From Lasiosphaeris hirsuta (lineage: Eukaryota; Ascomycota; Sordariomycetes; Sordariales; Lasiosphaeriaceae): a stretch of DNA of 64,000 nucleotides. This document shows positions 49,704 to 60,700 of the stretch, in pieces. The stretch is from NCBI GenBank assembly GCA_030549175.1, contig JAUKUA010000001.1:1550001-1614000 (forward strand). The letters are read 5' to 3'. Numbering within the stretch: the stretch's first letter is position 1; the number at the start of each line of letters is the position of its first letter. The notes under the pieces are model-generated. The model was not told the origin of the DNA and did no database searches. It saw only the letters and a list, made by a program, of their open reading frames with translations. Both the position numbers and the translations under genes were made by a program.

Positions 49704-52273
49704 ATGTCCAGCAATCCCCAGGCCCCGCCCCCGGGTGGTGGTTCGATTGAGACCATCATGCTCGATAGCGCTCTTTCCGAGAGCTCGCTCATTATCCACA
49801 ACCCGCCCGACATCCCTGTTGACGCGGAGATTCTAAGTGTCTGCGCCATGTCCGAAGAGAATGCTACCCAGGGAAAATATGGCTACATCGCCCTTGATTT
49901 CGTCGCCTGGAAGGTCCTCTTCCACGCGGTTGGTGATAGAGCAGCCCAGGTCAGTACAGAGAGTTGAGACCAAGGTGAAGGAGCAATACCGTGTTTAGAT
50001 GCATACTAACACACATGACTTTGTAGAATTGGTTCAGCACTCTGGACATGCCCAAGCTCCTTGCCGCGAATGGATACCAGAACCTTGTGCACCAGGTCCT
50101 CGGCCCCAATGGGGACTTTATTGTCAACATGCCAGCCAATACTCGGGGTGTCGAGGCGGACTTCTTAGGCCAAGTCGCTGCTCGTGCTCGCGCCGCGGAT
50201 GAGCGTAAGACTACACTTTTCATCATGGTTTTTGCCCCTGTCACCCCGGAGCAGGACATTTGTGTCGACTTTGAACCCGGAAGAATGGCATTTATCACCA
50301 CCGACATGGTTCGCGACGCCATTCGGGGTGCTATTGGCCACAACAAACTGCCCGTGGTTTTCATGACAGCGTCTCCCCTGACTGGAGGCTGGATGTGCAA
50401 CCCTTCGCTTCTCGGTCTGTCGACTGGTGCTTCTCAGGACAGCATGTTACGCCTCATTTCCCAGTCCTGCGGTGCGGTCTTTGCCGACTATTTCATGAAC
50501 GTCTTTACTAAGAGAGGCACACCCTTCTTGACCGACGAGCAGCGCGCTAAGTTTCGGTATGACGACATAACTCCCATCTGGGCAACAGAAGTGCAGACCA
50601 ATACGTTGCACAAAGTCCAACGGGGAATCCACGAGCTCCTGGAGCAACGTCATACCATACTGGCCGAAAAGCACAATCTGGACTTCAAGCTTGAGAACGA
50701 TGCCTGGCCGTGCCTTCGTCCTCGAACTAGCCGTCCGCTTCAAGGCTTCTGGGCCCGGAAGTGGAATCAGCCCGAGGATATGGACATCGATAAGGTCGAT
50801 CGCTTCGGCTTTCTAGGCCAGGCCTTCGGTGATAGTCGAATGTCTCAGATCTTCCATTTGAAATATCTCGCAAAAATCGAACTCGCTACCTGCCCCGGTG
50901 ACTGGGCTCTCACCGGTGCGGCATTCACCAAGGAACTGTTTCGCAACTTCTTGGCTACAGCTGAGCCGGACGAGGTCAATGTCAAACGCGTGTATGACGC
51001 AATCGAGTTTCGTGCCTCGTCGATGACTTTGGCTCACATTTTGGCTCAGGCTCTAGGCCTCCCCATTCCCGGAGCGAGATGTCGGCACTGGAGCGAGGCA
51101 GGCGTCAGGCACAGTAAATTCCAAACTGCGTTTGCTGTTGTGCACAACCTTTTCGGGAAGGTTGCTGTTCTCCCTGGCGAGATCCGAAACGAACTGAAGT
51201 GTGTGAAATTCTTCAGATCCTCTCGTTGGCTCTCCGCTGCCATTGCCAACAAATTCGAAGACAGCTCCGATGTCGAGATCCAGAAGTTTGTCGAGATGAA
51301 GGTCGCACCTCTTGTTAACAGGATCCGACAGACCCAGTTCGATCTCGTGAAGGAAAACAAGTCCATTGCCCGCCTCGGTATGGAGTGGATTGCGCCTTTG
51401 ATTGATATCCTGCCAGACCAAGTTTTGGACGCGACGACCAGCCATCCGGCAAACGGTTCGGCCCCCAAGGTTCCTGGTGCTAACCTGACTCCGCCAATGC
51501 CTGTTGTTCAGCCCGAGAAGCGCCACGAGAATGTCGCAGGCGAGGCCGTCGAGCGGAAGGATCGTATCAAACAAAAGCTCGCCGAATTGGAGGCCAAGAA
51601 GGCCGCCGAGAAGGCCGCTGAGGAGCCGAAGCCAATCGGCGATATCGTGGAGAAGCCTGCCATCGGCCAGGGACACTCGGTCGATGCCAACGAAATTGCC
51701 GAGAATCCTGCCAAGGTGGACAATGTCCTTGCAGCCAGTAAGGCAACTCCGGCCATCCTTGCCACTCCTGCTCCCCACCCAGTCCCGAGTGTCATCAACA
51801 GTGGAGCCGCGGAAGATAAACTCCGCGGGATTGCGGAGGAATACTTCATGAACAATCGCGCAATGTTTGTGGAGATGATGAAGAGGTTGATGGTCAATGA
51901 GCCCAACTCAGTTGCTCGGCCAGCCACTGCCGAGGCTGCGGTTGGTGCTTCGACGGCGGCTCAAACTATCGCAGCGGTTCAGAGTGCTGCGTCCACCAGT
52001 GGAGCCAATGGCTCTGGTGACACTGGTACGTCTGACCGCAAAACTGAGGTGGATGCGGTCGCCACTTCCATCAATCCAACACCTCCTCAAACTCCGTACA
52101 ACGAACGTGCTGGTGAGCGCACCGATGCCGTTAGCGACATCGAAAACATGTCTCCTACATACGTCCATCATGTTTCAGAGTCTCCAGAGTCCGGTGTTTC
52201 CGAGCCTGGCCCTTCCGAGTCTGCGGGACCCCTCGTGTACGGGGACGCATTCTGGGCCAAGGTCGGATGGTAG
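49704..52273 (+). CDS. Conserved-looking protein of unknown function, 830 aa
   Basis: Exons 49704-49949 and 50027-52273; intron of 77 nt with branch-like ACTAAC and TTGTAG acceptor; 830 residues. The ATG follows tagccaaa, a good context. Residues about 30-480 look like a compact globular domain alternating hydrophobic strands and helices (TTLFIMVFAPVTPEQD, MAFITTDMVRDAIRGAI, LPVVFMTASPLTGGWMCNPS). Residues about 480-560 are helical. A Glu/Ala/Lys-rich coiled coil lies near 585-610 (KQKLAELEAKKAAEKAAEE), then a low-complexity Ala/Thr/Pro/Ser tail ending VYGDAFWAKVGW. The domain is reminiscent of alpha/beta hydrolase or clan CD peptidase-like folds, but I see no clear catalytic pair. I do not assign a function. 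Confidence 0.85.
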
Positions 52274-52559
52274 ATGAAGGAATAAGTGTCGCGGGACTGA
52301 GGATATGCAGTATGAGATGATCTGAGGCCTATGCCGGACATTCGGTTTTTTTCTTTGCTTTATGAGGGCTCTGAATCTTTTTATCGTTGGCACATGTTGG
52401 CCAAGTTGGAGGAGGCTTGTTCTCCTCCATGGATGATCTGAGGAGCCAAAGTTACTAGATGATTCGTCGTAGGTAGCTAGCTTACCGACCCTCAATGGAA
52501 GAATATCGTGCAAACCCTGCGTTACTGCTGCTGTGTGACGCCCCTAGCATCTTAGGGGA

Positions 52560-53910
52560 TTATTTTCCGGCTCGAGGAGAAATCCTCTCGCCCTCTGGAA
52601 CACAAACAGCGCTTTGTCCTTGCCGACAAAACTGGGCAAGGGTATTCTGCACCACTTTCACCCAACCCTGGTGCTCCTTCGCTATGAACTGGTTCATGGT
52701 CATGTCCCGAAAGCCCGTGTAGCCATTCCCATTTTGCGTCCCAACCACAGCCACGGTGTCGCCCATGTAGGCCGCCATCAGGGCTCGCGTGAACCCGCCG
52801 TCGACACCGCCGGCTAGCCCGCCCCCGACAATGGGGTAAACAAGCAGCAACACGAGGTTACACCCCCCGTCGTTCTCGGGGCGTGCGCCAGGTCGTGCGT
52901 CAGGTCGTGCGCCAGGTAGACTGCGCTGATTCGATAGGAATCACCCTGGATAAGGAGGCGTACTGCCGCAGCATGAAGATCCAGTAGCCCGAGCCGGACC
53001 CGACGTCGGCAATCGCCCGCCCAGCGGCGACGAGGTGGAGGAGCGCCAGGGTCTCGTGGGAGGGTAGCGGGCCCGTCCAGCGCAGGGTTTGGGCCGTCCA
53101 GGACCAGACGTCGAAGTAGGGGTTCCGAGGGGCGGTTTTGGTCTTGGGGACCGCGAGGGTGGGTGGAGGTGTGTGGTTAGGTGGGTTGCGGCGAGGGAGA
53201 GGAGCGAGGACTTGCGGGCATTGGCGGCGAAGGATTTCAGGGCTGAGAGAGTTGGGGTGGTGGGCTGGAAGATGGAGATGTAGGCGGTGATGTCGGACGG
53301 GGAGGGGTTTGGGAGCTGCGAGTGGTTAGTTGGGAAGATGGGGAGGTGGGACGTGAATGGAATGGGTTGAAGGGGGTTAGGAGGTGAGACTGGCGGGCTG
53401 GAGGGAGACATCTTGGCGTGGAGAGCCCGGGAGGAAAGGGTGGAAGACGATCACATCCATCGCATGACGGGCAACTGCTGGATGGAAACAGTTGCCGGGC
53501 AGTCCACCTCACCCGTCCCCGAGTTTCCCCCTAGCCGCAGCCCCCTCCTTTCTCACGGGAAAAGATGGTCTGAGCCCTAAGTAAGAGACAGGAAGACTCA
53601 AGGAAACGAAGATCTTACCGCCTCCCCCCTCTCATCCCGATACCAATCATACCACCCATGCAGCCCCCTCTGGCCTCCCAAATCGACCGCGCGCTGGACC
53701 TACGCCAGCGTCACGCTGGCAATGGCATGGTACACATAGTCGCCGGACTTGGGGGATGCGGAACAAGGTCTTGATGGCAGCTTCGAAATCGTTGTTCTCG
53801 TGGGCCCGGAGCGCCGCCTCGTAGGTGGCGTCGTCGACGATGGCGGCCTCGGGGTCGAAGGTCGGGCTGCCGACGCAGTAGACGGGCTGTTTCTTTGTCT
53901 TGAGCGACAT
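52560..53910 (-). pseudogene. Decayed methyltransferase-like gene
   Basis: Several protein-like pieces follow in order on the minus strand but in broken frames. From ATG at 53910: KKQPVYCVGSPTFDPEAAI and YEAALRAHENNDFEAAIK. After a C-run shift (53751-53755): KSGDYVYHAIASVTLA, then TAG (53700-53702), then VQRAVDLGGQ and GWYDWYRDE up to a GTAAGA donor near 53607. A second part starts at or near 53411 (MSPSSPPVSPPNPLQP), shifts frame near 53158-53165, and continues with FDVWSWTAQTLRWTGPLP and the SAM-binding-type motif ADVGSGSGYW, then TGA (52900-52902) in a 12-bp repeat. The last piece (LLLVYPIVGGGLAGG, VVGTQNGNGYTGFRDMTM) is in another frame to 52560. At least four disruptions make a pseudogene likely. 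Whether both parts belonged to one gene is inference. Confidence 0.55.
52883..52918. repeat. Three tandem 12-bp units in the pseudogene
   Basis: Units GTGCGCCAGGTC, GTGCGTCAGGTC and GTGCGCCAGGTA (plus strand). The middle unit carries the change that produces TGA in the main methyltransferase frame on the minus strand. Repeat slippage here may explain the loss of the expected segment between the SAM-binding motif and the C-terminal part. Confidence 0.9.
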
Positions 53911-54454
53911 GTTACCTTTGTCAATGCGGGTTTTGTGTAATAGGACGTGTTTTTTTCTGTTGATATGACGTTGGGTTGATTGTTAAAGGGTCGGAAAGAA
54001 AGGGGGGAGTGCCAAGGACGTAGCCAGATGTGGTGACGTCAAGGGAGGCTGAAGTGGGCTGGTGTGGGCTGTCTTTGAGCCAGAGAGCCGCATATCAACC
54101 CTTTTATTTCTCTCTTGTTCGAGTCAGCGATTGAGTATGAAGGATTGAGGGCGTACTGAACCTTGCAGAAAACACCGCCAACTTGAGTATTCCTGTCGAG
54201 ATGGCCTAAACACGTTAGCAGCAGTGTGTATTGCATATTCAAAGCTCAGCAGATCTGCCATCCATCGCAGCTTGTGAGTTTCACTGCTTAAACAGGGATT
54301 CTTGCTATCAACACTCAGACACAAACCAAATCACATTCATGAGCCAGCCTGTGGCTGTGCTCCGGCAACGACGCCGTAGCTCCCAATCATGTCTATTCAT
54401 ACAGCCTCTATGGCTCGACCAGCTGGCTCAATAACACTTTGCTCCCTCAACCCC
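53911..54454. other. Intergenic region
   Basis: 540 bp between the 5' end of the pseudogene and the 3' end of Rpn5; no gene is seen. Confidence 0.6.
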
Positions 54455-56143
54455 TCAACGCGCCCGCTTGCCCTCCTTGCCCTTCTTTGACTTGACGCCC
54501 GGCTGGATCCTGGCCATCATCTCCTCCTTTGTGATGAGATGGTCGATACGCTCAAGCAGGCCAAGCAGACTCTTCATGTTGAAGCTCCATTCATTCAGGA
54601 TGTCATCAGCATCCCGTGGCTTGGCAAAGCTGACGATGCGGGCCGGTCGATCGATCTTGGCATACACAGTCTTGGATGTCACCAACTCGCTGATGTACTT
54701 CTCTGTCTCATCCTCTGTCAGGTCCAGTAGGCGCGTAAGCCGATCCGTCCGGATGCGTGTGTAGTATTTGGCAACTACGCGCACGTTATGCTCGATAACG
54801 CGCTTGCGCAGATCCTGCCACCGCTGGAACGCCTTGTCGTCGGTTGACTGGCCCTCGGCCGAGTCGAAGATCTCGGTGCTGCAGAGGTGGGGGCCGAATA
54901 GTTTCGAAACCTCAGGCCATCGCATCAGCTCGTGGACCGTAAACAGCTTCAAGAGTTCCGCATCCTCGGGAATCTGGGTGTTCCGCGCATCCTTGTGGAT
55001 CCTGTGGAGGAGATCGTGCTGCTCGTTGTCGTGTGGCGCAAGGATGATGAAGTAGATGATCCTCTGCAAAACCTATTTGTAGTTGTCAGCACGAAGGACG
55101 AGCTGTCATTATGGGGGTGGGGAAACAAACCGCTCGGAGCTTCTCAGGGTCCTCCTCCACAGCCTCGGTGTCCAACACCTGTCTGTAGTGCTTGCATACA
55201 TCGAGGTACTTGGAGTCGTGCTTAGCCAGCATGATTTGTTGCTCGTAGTACCGAAGCTTGAGGTCTGTGACGTCGTCCTCCTTTTCCTCGGGCACCTCCT
55301 CACCCCGCGCAATCTTCTTCTCGCGCTCCTTGCGTTCCTTCTCGATCTGCTCCGCCGTCTTCTTTGGTTTCCGTGAGAGATAGCGGGTGCTAATCTTCCT
55401 ACTCAGGATACCGGCCTGGGTCCAGTCGCCGCTCTCAATGCAGAGCGCTACTTGGGCCAGAATGAACTCAACCTTCTCGCGCCGATCCATCGAGCCAAAG
55501 GTCTCGACCTGCAGCTCGCAGAGGACATCAGTGGCGGCCTTGAGATCGCCCTGCTCCTTCTTGATGTCGGACAGGATCTTGGTCACGCGAGCCCGCTCGA
55601 CCTCGACAAAGATCTTGCCCTCGGTGACTGTGCGCAGAGTTTCAATGACGGACAGCTTGATGTCGAGACTTGGCGTCTCGTCGAGGAAGCCCATGATCGT
55701 CTGGACCATGTGCGTGATGGCCTGCTTGAGCTGGCCATGCTTCTTGGAAAGCACGAGGGTCTGGTCGTTGAGCAGGTGCCAATCGCCCGCATTTTTGCAG
55801 ATCGTGACAATGCTGACGAGGATGCGGGATGTCGATGCGAGATCGGATGCCTGTCAGGGGAGCACGAGTTAGTCCTGGTCAGGGAGCAGCGAGCCCGACG
55901 GACAATTGCCTTACCTGGCGCGTCTGCTTCTCGAGGATGGAGAGCTTCTCGATGGCGGCTTGGATATCTGCCTGCGGCGCAAGTTCCATGTCAGTACAGG
56001 CGCAAAAGGTCAACCGGGGCGGCAAGGGCGTGATGCGATTTGTTCCGATTTATTCGTACCTTCGCGAGTGTCTCGGCCTCGGGAATCTGCTTGTCAGCCT
56101 CCTTGGAGAAGTCCTTGTCGGGCTTCAGTGTAGGGTCCGCCAT
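54455..56143 (-). CDS. rpn5: 26S proteasome regulatory lid subunit Rpn5
   Basis: Rpn5 (PSMD12) is a PCI-domain scaffold of the 19S lid, needed for lid assembly; in some fungi it also serves the COP9 signalosome. Exons 56060-56143, 55915-55971, 55131-55850 and 54455-55072; introns 88, 64 and 58 nt, one with a GTTTGT donor; 492 residues as usual. Helical TPR-like repeats fill residues about 30-300 (GDWHLLNDQTLVLSKKHGQL, GDWTQAGILSRKISTRYL). The PCI domain lies at about 310-420 (RVIEHNVRVVAKYYTRI, LTRLLDLTEDETEKYISELV), followed by a C-terminal helix and basic tail. A charged insert (EKERKEREKKIARGEEVPEE) lies between TPR units. The first exon encodes MADPTLKPDKDFSKEADKQI. Confidence 0.96.
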
Positions 56144-56711
56144 GGCGAGAAGTGTCGTGTGGTGTTGATTTGGGGTGAGGATTGTTCGCTGGCACTGGTG
56201 CTGGTCGCGATCAATCAATCGACGTTGCGGGTTGGAGGCTGTGGACTGAAGCTTGGGTGAAGCTCCACGACTAGATGCTTGGGTGCTGATCGGGAAGGCT
56301 CCAGTACTCCGCGTCAGTTTGCCTCTGCCTGCAATGCGCGGCTGGGCTGAGGCTGAAGCTAGTGCCGAGGGGCCCCACTTCTCCAGACTTGTCGGTGGCT
56401 GAAGGATAAGTTCAAGGGTTAGGGTTTTGGCATTCGTAAGGACCTCCATGAATTACGAGTCCAACGCTCTCTTGTTCCGACATCCCGGGGTCTTGGAAAC
56501 ACTCCTTATAAGTTCCAAAGAGTCTCTCCAGCAGTCGTGTGTTTTTAGGGAGGCGGTCTTCAAATCTACCTTGGGGCTTGGGACATGGCATGGCGGTTCT
56601 TCAAAGTCAACTGACAAGGGGTGAAGCGATTCCACGTCATTACAACTATATATACTACCTAATTACGGGATATTTTCAAATATGTACTCACGAATACCGA
56701 CAGCTTCTTCT
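56144..56711. other. Intergenic region Rpn5 to yapsin
   Basis: 570 bp: Rpn5 promoter on the left and the 3' UTR of the protease gene on the right. No gene is seen. Confidence 0.6.
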
Positions 56712-58229
56712 TTAAAATGCTACAAGCACACTCCCAACCAAGGTAAACATGGTTGTTACGGCCAACAGCACCAACACGTCGCCGCTTCCCGACATCCTGA
56801 CGGTAGAGCGCGCAGAGCTCTTTTCAGTCACCGTGACCGTTGCAACACCATTACTACCCGTGATTATCGATCCGCCCCCATCGCCACCACTTGTCGGGGT
56901 GGGCGATACCTGTTGCTCCGAGACACCCGTGAGGCTGGGCAAGCCAGAATCCGCAGCCTTAAGCTCGACAATCGAGGTCCCCGTGCTGTTCATGTTGGCC
57001 TGCGCCATGCCGATCTGGTAGTGCTCGAGGTCGTACACAACATACGCACTCCGGAGGAAGGTATCGCCGAGGAGCGCAAAGTTGCTGTTCTTCACCGCCC
57101 CGCTGTCCTCGAAACCCGCCGTGCTCTGAATACCGAACAAGCACGCCCTCTCGTACGGAATCGTGGATGGGAGGATGCTCTGGTAGTCGCCCAGAATATC
57201 GAGCACCATCTCCCACACGGGTACCGTGATAACGGTCTTGTTGAAGTCAAATGTAATGATGAGATCGCGCTCCGTGTTGAGGTAGTCGCAGTCGATAAAC
57301 GTTAGGCCAGTTTGGACCTTGTCCGTTATCGCGCCAAGCTCCTCTATGACTTTACTCGCCATCGTCTCCGGGAGGTACGAAAGTGTGGTTCCCGAGTCAA
57401 GGATGGCGGGTAGCGTGCCTTGGTATCCTGTAGCCACGGCAACAGTCGAGCCATTCGTGTAAGTGACACCCATGCCTGTGAGTGCCACCTCAAAGGAGGT
57501 GTAGTTCGCGGTCAGGGCTTTGATTATGGGCATTATCTTCAGCGGCCCGATAAACTTCTCCGTGTCGATGCCGCCAAACAGGATCGTACCGGACGAGGAG
57601 CGCCTGTCGTTCAAGTACAGCGAATACGCCTTGACGCTGATGAGGCCCTGGGCCGTGAGCTCGTCTATGATGTTGGGATACTCAACAAGCGCTGCCTCGT
57701 TCGCACTGAAGCCGACTCCAAGGATGCCCGTACCTCGGACTGTCTTTGTCGCGTAGCCCATCTGCAGGGACTTGATCGTTGTGCCGCCAATAGTGAAAGA
57801 GTCGGACACGTAGTCGCCGGAAGCAATGCTTCCGTCAAGATACTGGATATAAAACCCGTCTTTATCAACTAGCTGGTATGTCGAGCTCTTTCTGGGGTCG
57901 TAGGTACCGCCACACGAGTCTCCATACTGCTGCTGTAGCCTCGCGTTGGTGCAGAGGTCTGCCTTGTAGCTCACAACAAACGCATCACTACTGCCCGTAT
58001 CTAAGACCATTGATACGGCCTGAGGCGGTGATCCGATTTCGACCTCGGCATAGTATCCGCCACCTGTGATGTTGTTCGCGAGCTCCTGGGTGTATGTCGC
58101 ACGCCGAGACAGCGGAGGCAACGAACCCAGCTTCAGGCCGGGGATGCCTCGGTGCAGGTTAAACTCGACAACATTTTGCGCCGTGCCTCCCGAAGCTAGC
58201 GCCAGCAAGGCGCTGTTGCTGAGTTTCAT
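56712..58229 (-). CDS. GPI-anchored yapsin-like aspartyl protease
   Basis: Pepsin-family (A1) endopeptidase at the cell surface, likely acting on cell-wall or secreted proteins after basic residues. Single exon, 505 residues. Residues 1-18 are a signal peptide. A short propeptide ends at Arg42-Arg43, a probable kexin site. Catalytic Asp77 lies in VLDTGSSD and Asp278 in AILDSGTT; the flap tyrosine region (GFYIQYLDGS) is near residues 125-134. Asn-X-Ser/Thr sites include NNIT and NYTS. Ser/Gly/Thr-rich sequence from about 440 and a hydrophobic C-terminus (VLLAVTTMFTLVGSVLVAF) form the GPI attachment signal. It could equally be named a candidapepsin-like or Opsin-type protease; the exact subfamily is uncertain. 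Confidence 0.93.
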   Translation of the reverse strand: MKLSNSALLALASGGTAQNVVEFNLHRGIPGLKLGSLPPLSRRATYTQELANNITGGGYYAEVEIGSPPQAVSMVLDTGSSDAFVVSYKADLCTNARLQQQYGDSCGGTYDPRKSSTYQLVDKDGFYIQYLDGSIASGDYVSDSFTIGGTTIKSLQMGYATKTVRGTGILGVGFSANEAALVEYPNIIDELTAQGLISVKAYSLYLNDRRSSSGTILFGGIDTEKFIGPLKIMPIIKALTANYTSFEVALTGMGVTYTNGSTVAVATGYQGTLPAILDSGTTLSYLPETMASKVIEELGAITDKVQTGLTFIDCDYLNTERDLIITFDFNKTVITVPVWEMVLDILGDYQSILPSTIPYERACLFGIQSTAGFEDSGAVKNSNFALLGDTFLRSAYVVYDLEHYQIGMAQANMNSTGTSIVELKAADSGLPSLTGVSEQQVSPTPTSGGDGGGSIITGSNGVATVTVTEKSSARSTVRMSGSGDVLVLLAVTTMFTLVGSVLVAF

Positions 58230-59776
58230 AACGATCTCCAGGTGCGTGGATTCAGCGGATTGGGATTATTTACCCCTTTGTCCATTCAGCTCGGGCGTGC
58301 CTCCTGAAAAGCGAGTGTAAGAAATGGATAACGGAGGCTAATCAATTCGAGAATAGTCCAAAAAGAATCGCTTGCTCAGGACATGGTGCAGCTGGCTTGA
58401 AAAATAAATTTCGCGTTGACGTCGAGAATCCAGAAGCCGAAGAGCGCGGAGCTTCGAGTTTCGAAGGGGACGCAACAGGCAGGCCGTGCGATTGACAAAG
58501 TAAGGTCGAGCTTCAAAAGAGCCGCAAACAGAACCGCAGAAAGATGCATCTCGGGAAGCCAGGTCGGTATCCGGGTTGATCGGGGTGGTCACTTCGTCAT
58601 TTTAATCTCCCCCTAGCACCCACCTTCGCGTGCCTCGGCCATGGTTGCTCAGCTCCAGCCCTCTCCCGAGTCCCCAGCCCTTGGCACACCTAGCTTGGTG
58701 GCGTCCTGCTGGGCAATGCCTGCTATAAACTAAGCTCTGGTTGGTGCGCTGTGCAGCTGACCCTCATGCAAAGAACGCCTAGCCTTAATGTCTCTTGGCA
58801 TAAATCAACGCGATCTGTGGTTAGGAGCTGCCGGGCCGTTCAGCGTCCTGCATTGTCTTCGCATTACGGGTATCTGCCTTGCCTGCGACTGTTCTTGGTA
58901 TGTATGGGGTACTCCGTAGTAATGCTGTTGGATATGTTGGCGCTATTCATGATGTCCCATGCCCACTCCAGAGTGAAATCGCGTTGAGAACTCGCATCCA
59001 TTGACTCAACTTCGTAGCTCAGCGGGCTTGTCCTTTGTTATTGTGCTTGCCGGCGAGCTTGGCGGTTTCGTCCATCGAAATGGCGAGCTGAGGTGAGGGG
59101 CAAGCTTGCAGCTACATTGAACAGTGGGTATTCATTTATTCGTGGTACCGCACCCATGACGCGTCGTCGGCTCAGTAAGCGATCTCAATACAATATCCCG
59201 GCCTTCATGATACCTTCCCGTTGAGCTTTATGTTTGTTAGATGTGCTTGGACCATAAGAGGATGCGGGCGACGTGCACAGCTATCTCGAGCTGGCTTTGC
59301 CTTGCAATTCACGGTCCCGGAGAAGTTCGACTCACCTGCAGTTGGCAATTCAATTGTAGTCGGTGGAAGTGTGCCTACTTGCAAAACCTCGAGAGAAGCA
59401 GAGAAGCACCTAGGTATGGAGTCCCGATCTTGCCAAGCCGAATATGCAAAGCAGAGAGATAAGAGCTTTATCTGCGATAGGAGGCCGAGCGAATGCACAG
59501 GGAAGACTCGATCGGGGTCGCAATTGCCGCATCTATGCGCGGTACGCGGGGAGGGCCGGTGCAAGTCCCGCAAAGTTTTCTGTTCATGAAAATTTCCGTC
59601 CCATCCAAGTGGTTATTAACCGTCGCCGAAGGTCGGCCATGACTACACGCTGATGGAGTGAAAGCAAAAAAAGAGGAATCCACAACCCCAATACAGTCAA
59701 CTGCATTTTCCAAGATTCGCATCCTCGCATCCCTAGAGCTCAACCCCTTCGTTTCACCCATCAAAACCACAACAAA
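58230..59776. other. Divergent intergenic region yapsin / ADE1
   Basis: 1.5 kb with promoters for both genes. A TGACTCA box (about 59001-59007) matches the Gcn4/CPC1-type site common near amino-acid and purine genes, but it is about 770 bp from the ADE1 start, so its relevance is uncertain. A TAGCTCAGCGGG box near 59016 is not a tRNA. No gene is seen. Confidence 0.5.
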
Positions 59777-60700
59777 ATGGCGTCTCCAGTGGTGACGAGC
59801 ATTGCGCTCAGTTCGCTCCCCAAGCTGACTAGTGGCAAGGTCCGCGATCTTTTTGAGATCGATAGCAAGACGCTGCTTTTTGCAACGACGGACCGTATCT
59901 CAGCCTACGATGTCATCATGGCCAACGGCGTGCCCTTCAAGGGTGCCGTTCTCACCCAGATGTCGGCTCACTGGTTCCGCATCCTTACCGAGAAGGTGCC
60001 CGGACTCAAGACGCACTTTCTGACACTGGCTCCCCCGACTAATCTCAGCCCCGCCGACCGGGAGCTGGTCCGCGGCCGGAGCATGCAAGTGCGCAAGCTC
60101 AAGGTCTTCCCCATCGAGATTATTGTGCGCGGCTACATCACTGGCAGTGCTTGGAAGGAGTACCAGAAGAGCGGCACCGTGCACGGCTTACCTCAGCCAG
60201 CCGGCCTACAGCAGTGCTCGCCATTCTTGCGGCCGATCTACACGCCCAGCACCAAGGCAGAGCTTGGACAGCACGACGAGAACATTACGCCGGCACAGGC
60301 AGCCAAGATTGTTGGGGAGCGTTACGCGGATCGCATCGAGAAGCTGGCCCTACAGGTGTATGAGGCCGGCGCGGCCTACGCGCTCGAGCGCGGTATCATC
60401 ATCGCCGACACGAAGTTTGAGTTTGGGCTCGACGAGGAGACGGATGATATCGTGCTCATCGATGAGGTGCTGACGCCCGACTCATCGCGTTTCTGGCCTG
60501 CCGACGGGTACGAAGCCGGACGCGAGCAGGCCAGCTTCGACAAGCAGCCGCTCAGGGACTGGCTAACGGAGACAGGCCTACAGGACATGGATGGCGTCGC
60601 CATGACGCCCGAGATTGCCGATTCGACCAGCGCGCGGTACAAGGATGCCTTCAAACGGCTCACTGGTAAGACGCTCGAGGAGGCGCTTGCAGAGCTGTGA
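59777..60700 (+). CDS. ade1: SAICAR synthetase (phosphoribosylaminoimidazole-succinocarboxamide synthase)
   Basis: Joins CAIR and aspartate with ATP to make SAICAR in de novo purine synthesis, in the cytosol. Single exon, 307 residues, the usual monofunctional fungal length. Signatures: KLTSGKVRDLFEID at about 15-28 (nucleotide binding), FATTDRISAYDVIMANGVPF at 34-53, IEIIVRGYITGSAWKEYQKS at 113-132 (family signature) and IADTKFEFGLDE plus LIDEVLTPDSSRFWP near 207-240. The start is the first ATG, in aacaaaATGG context. Downstream the coding ends in TGA at 60698-60700. No sign of the fusions found in animals. Confidence 0.97.
   Translation: MASPVVTSIALSSLPKLTSGKVRDLFEIDSKTLLFATTDRISAYDVIMANGVPFKGAVLTQMSAHWFRILTEKVPGLKTHFLTLAPPTNLSPADRELVRGRSMQVRKLKVFPIEIIVRGYITGSAWKEYQKSGTVHGLPQPAGLQQCSPFLRPIYTPSTKAELGQHDENITPAQAAKIVGERYADRIEKLALQVYEAGAAYALERGIIIADTKFEFGLDEETDDIVLIDEVLTPDSSRFWPADGYEAGREQASFDKQPLRDWLTETGLQDMDGVAMTPEIADSTSARYKDAFKRLTGKTLEEALAEL

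Noticed and set aside
59014..59030. TAGCTCAGCGGG tRNA A-box-like element upstream of ade1
   Set aside because: No matching T arm downstream.
59221..59589. 122-codon frame upstream of ade1
   Set aside because: Cys/Arg-rich with no motif, inside a promoter region.
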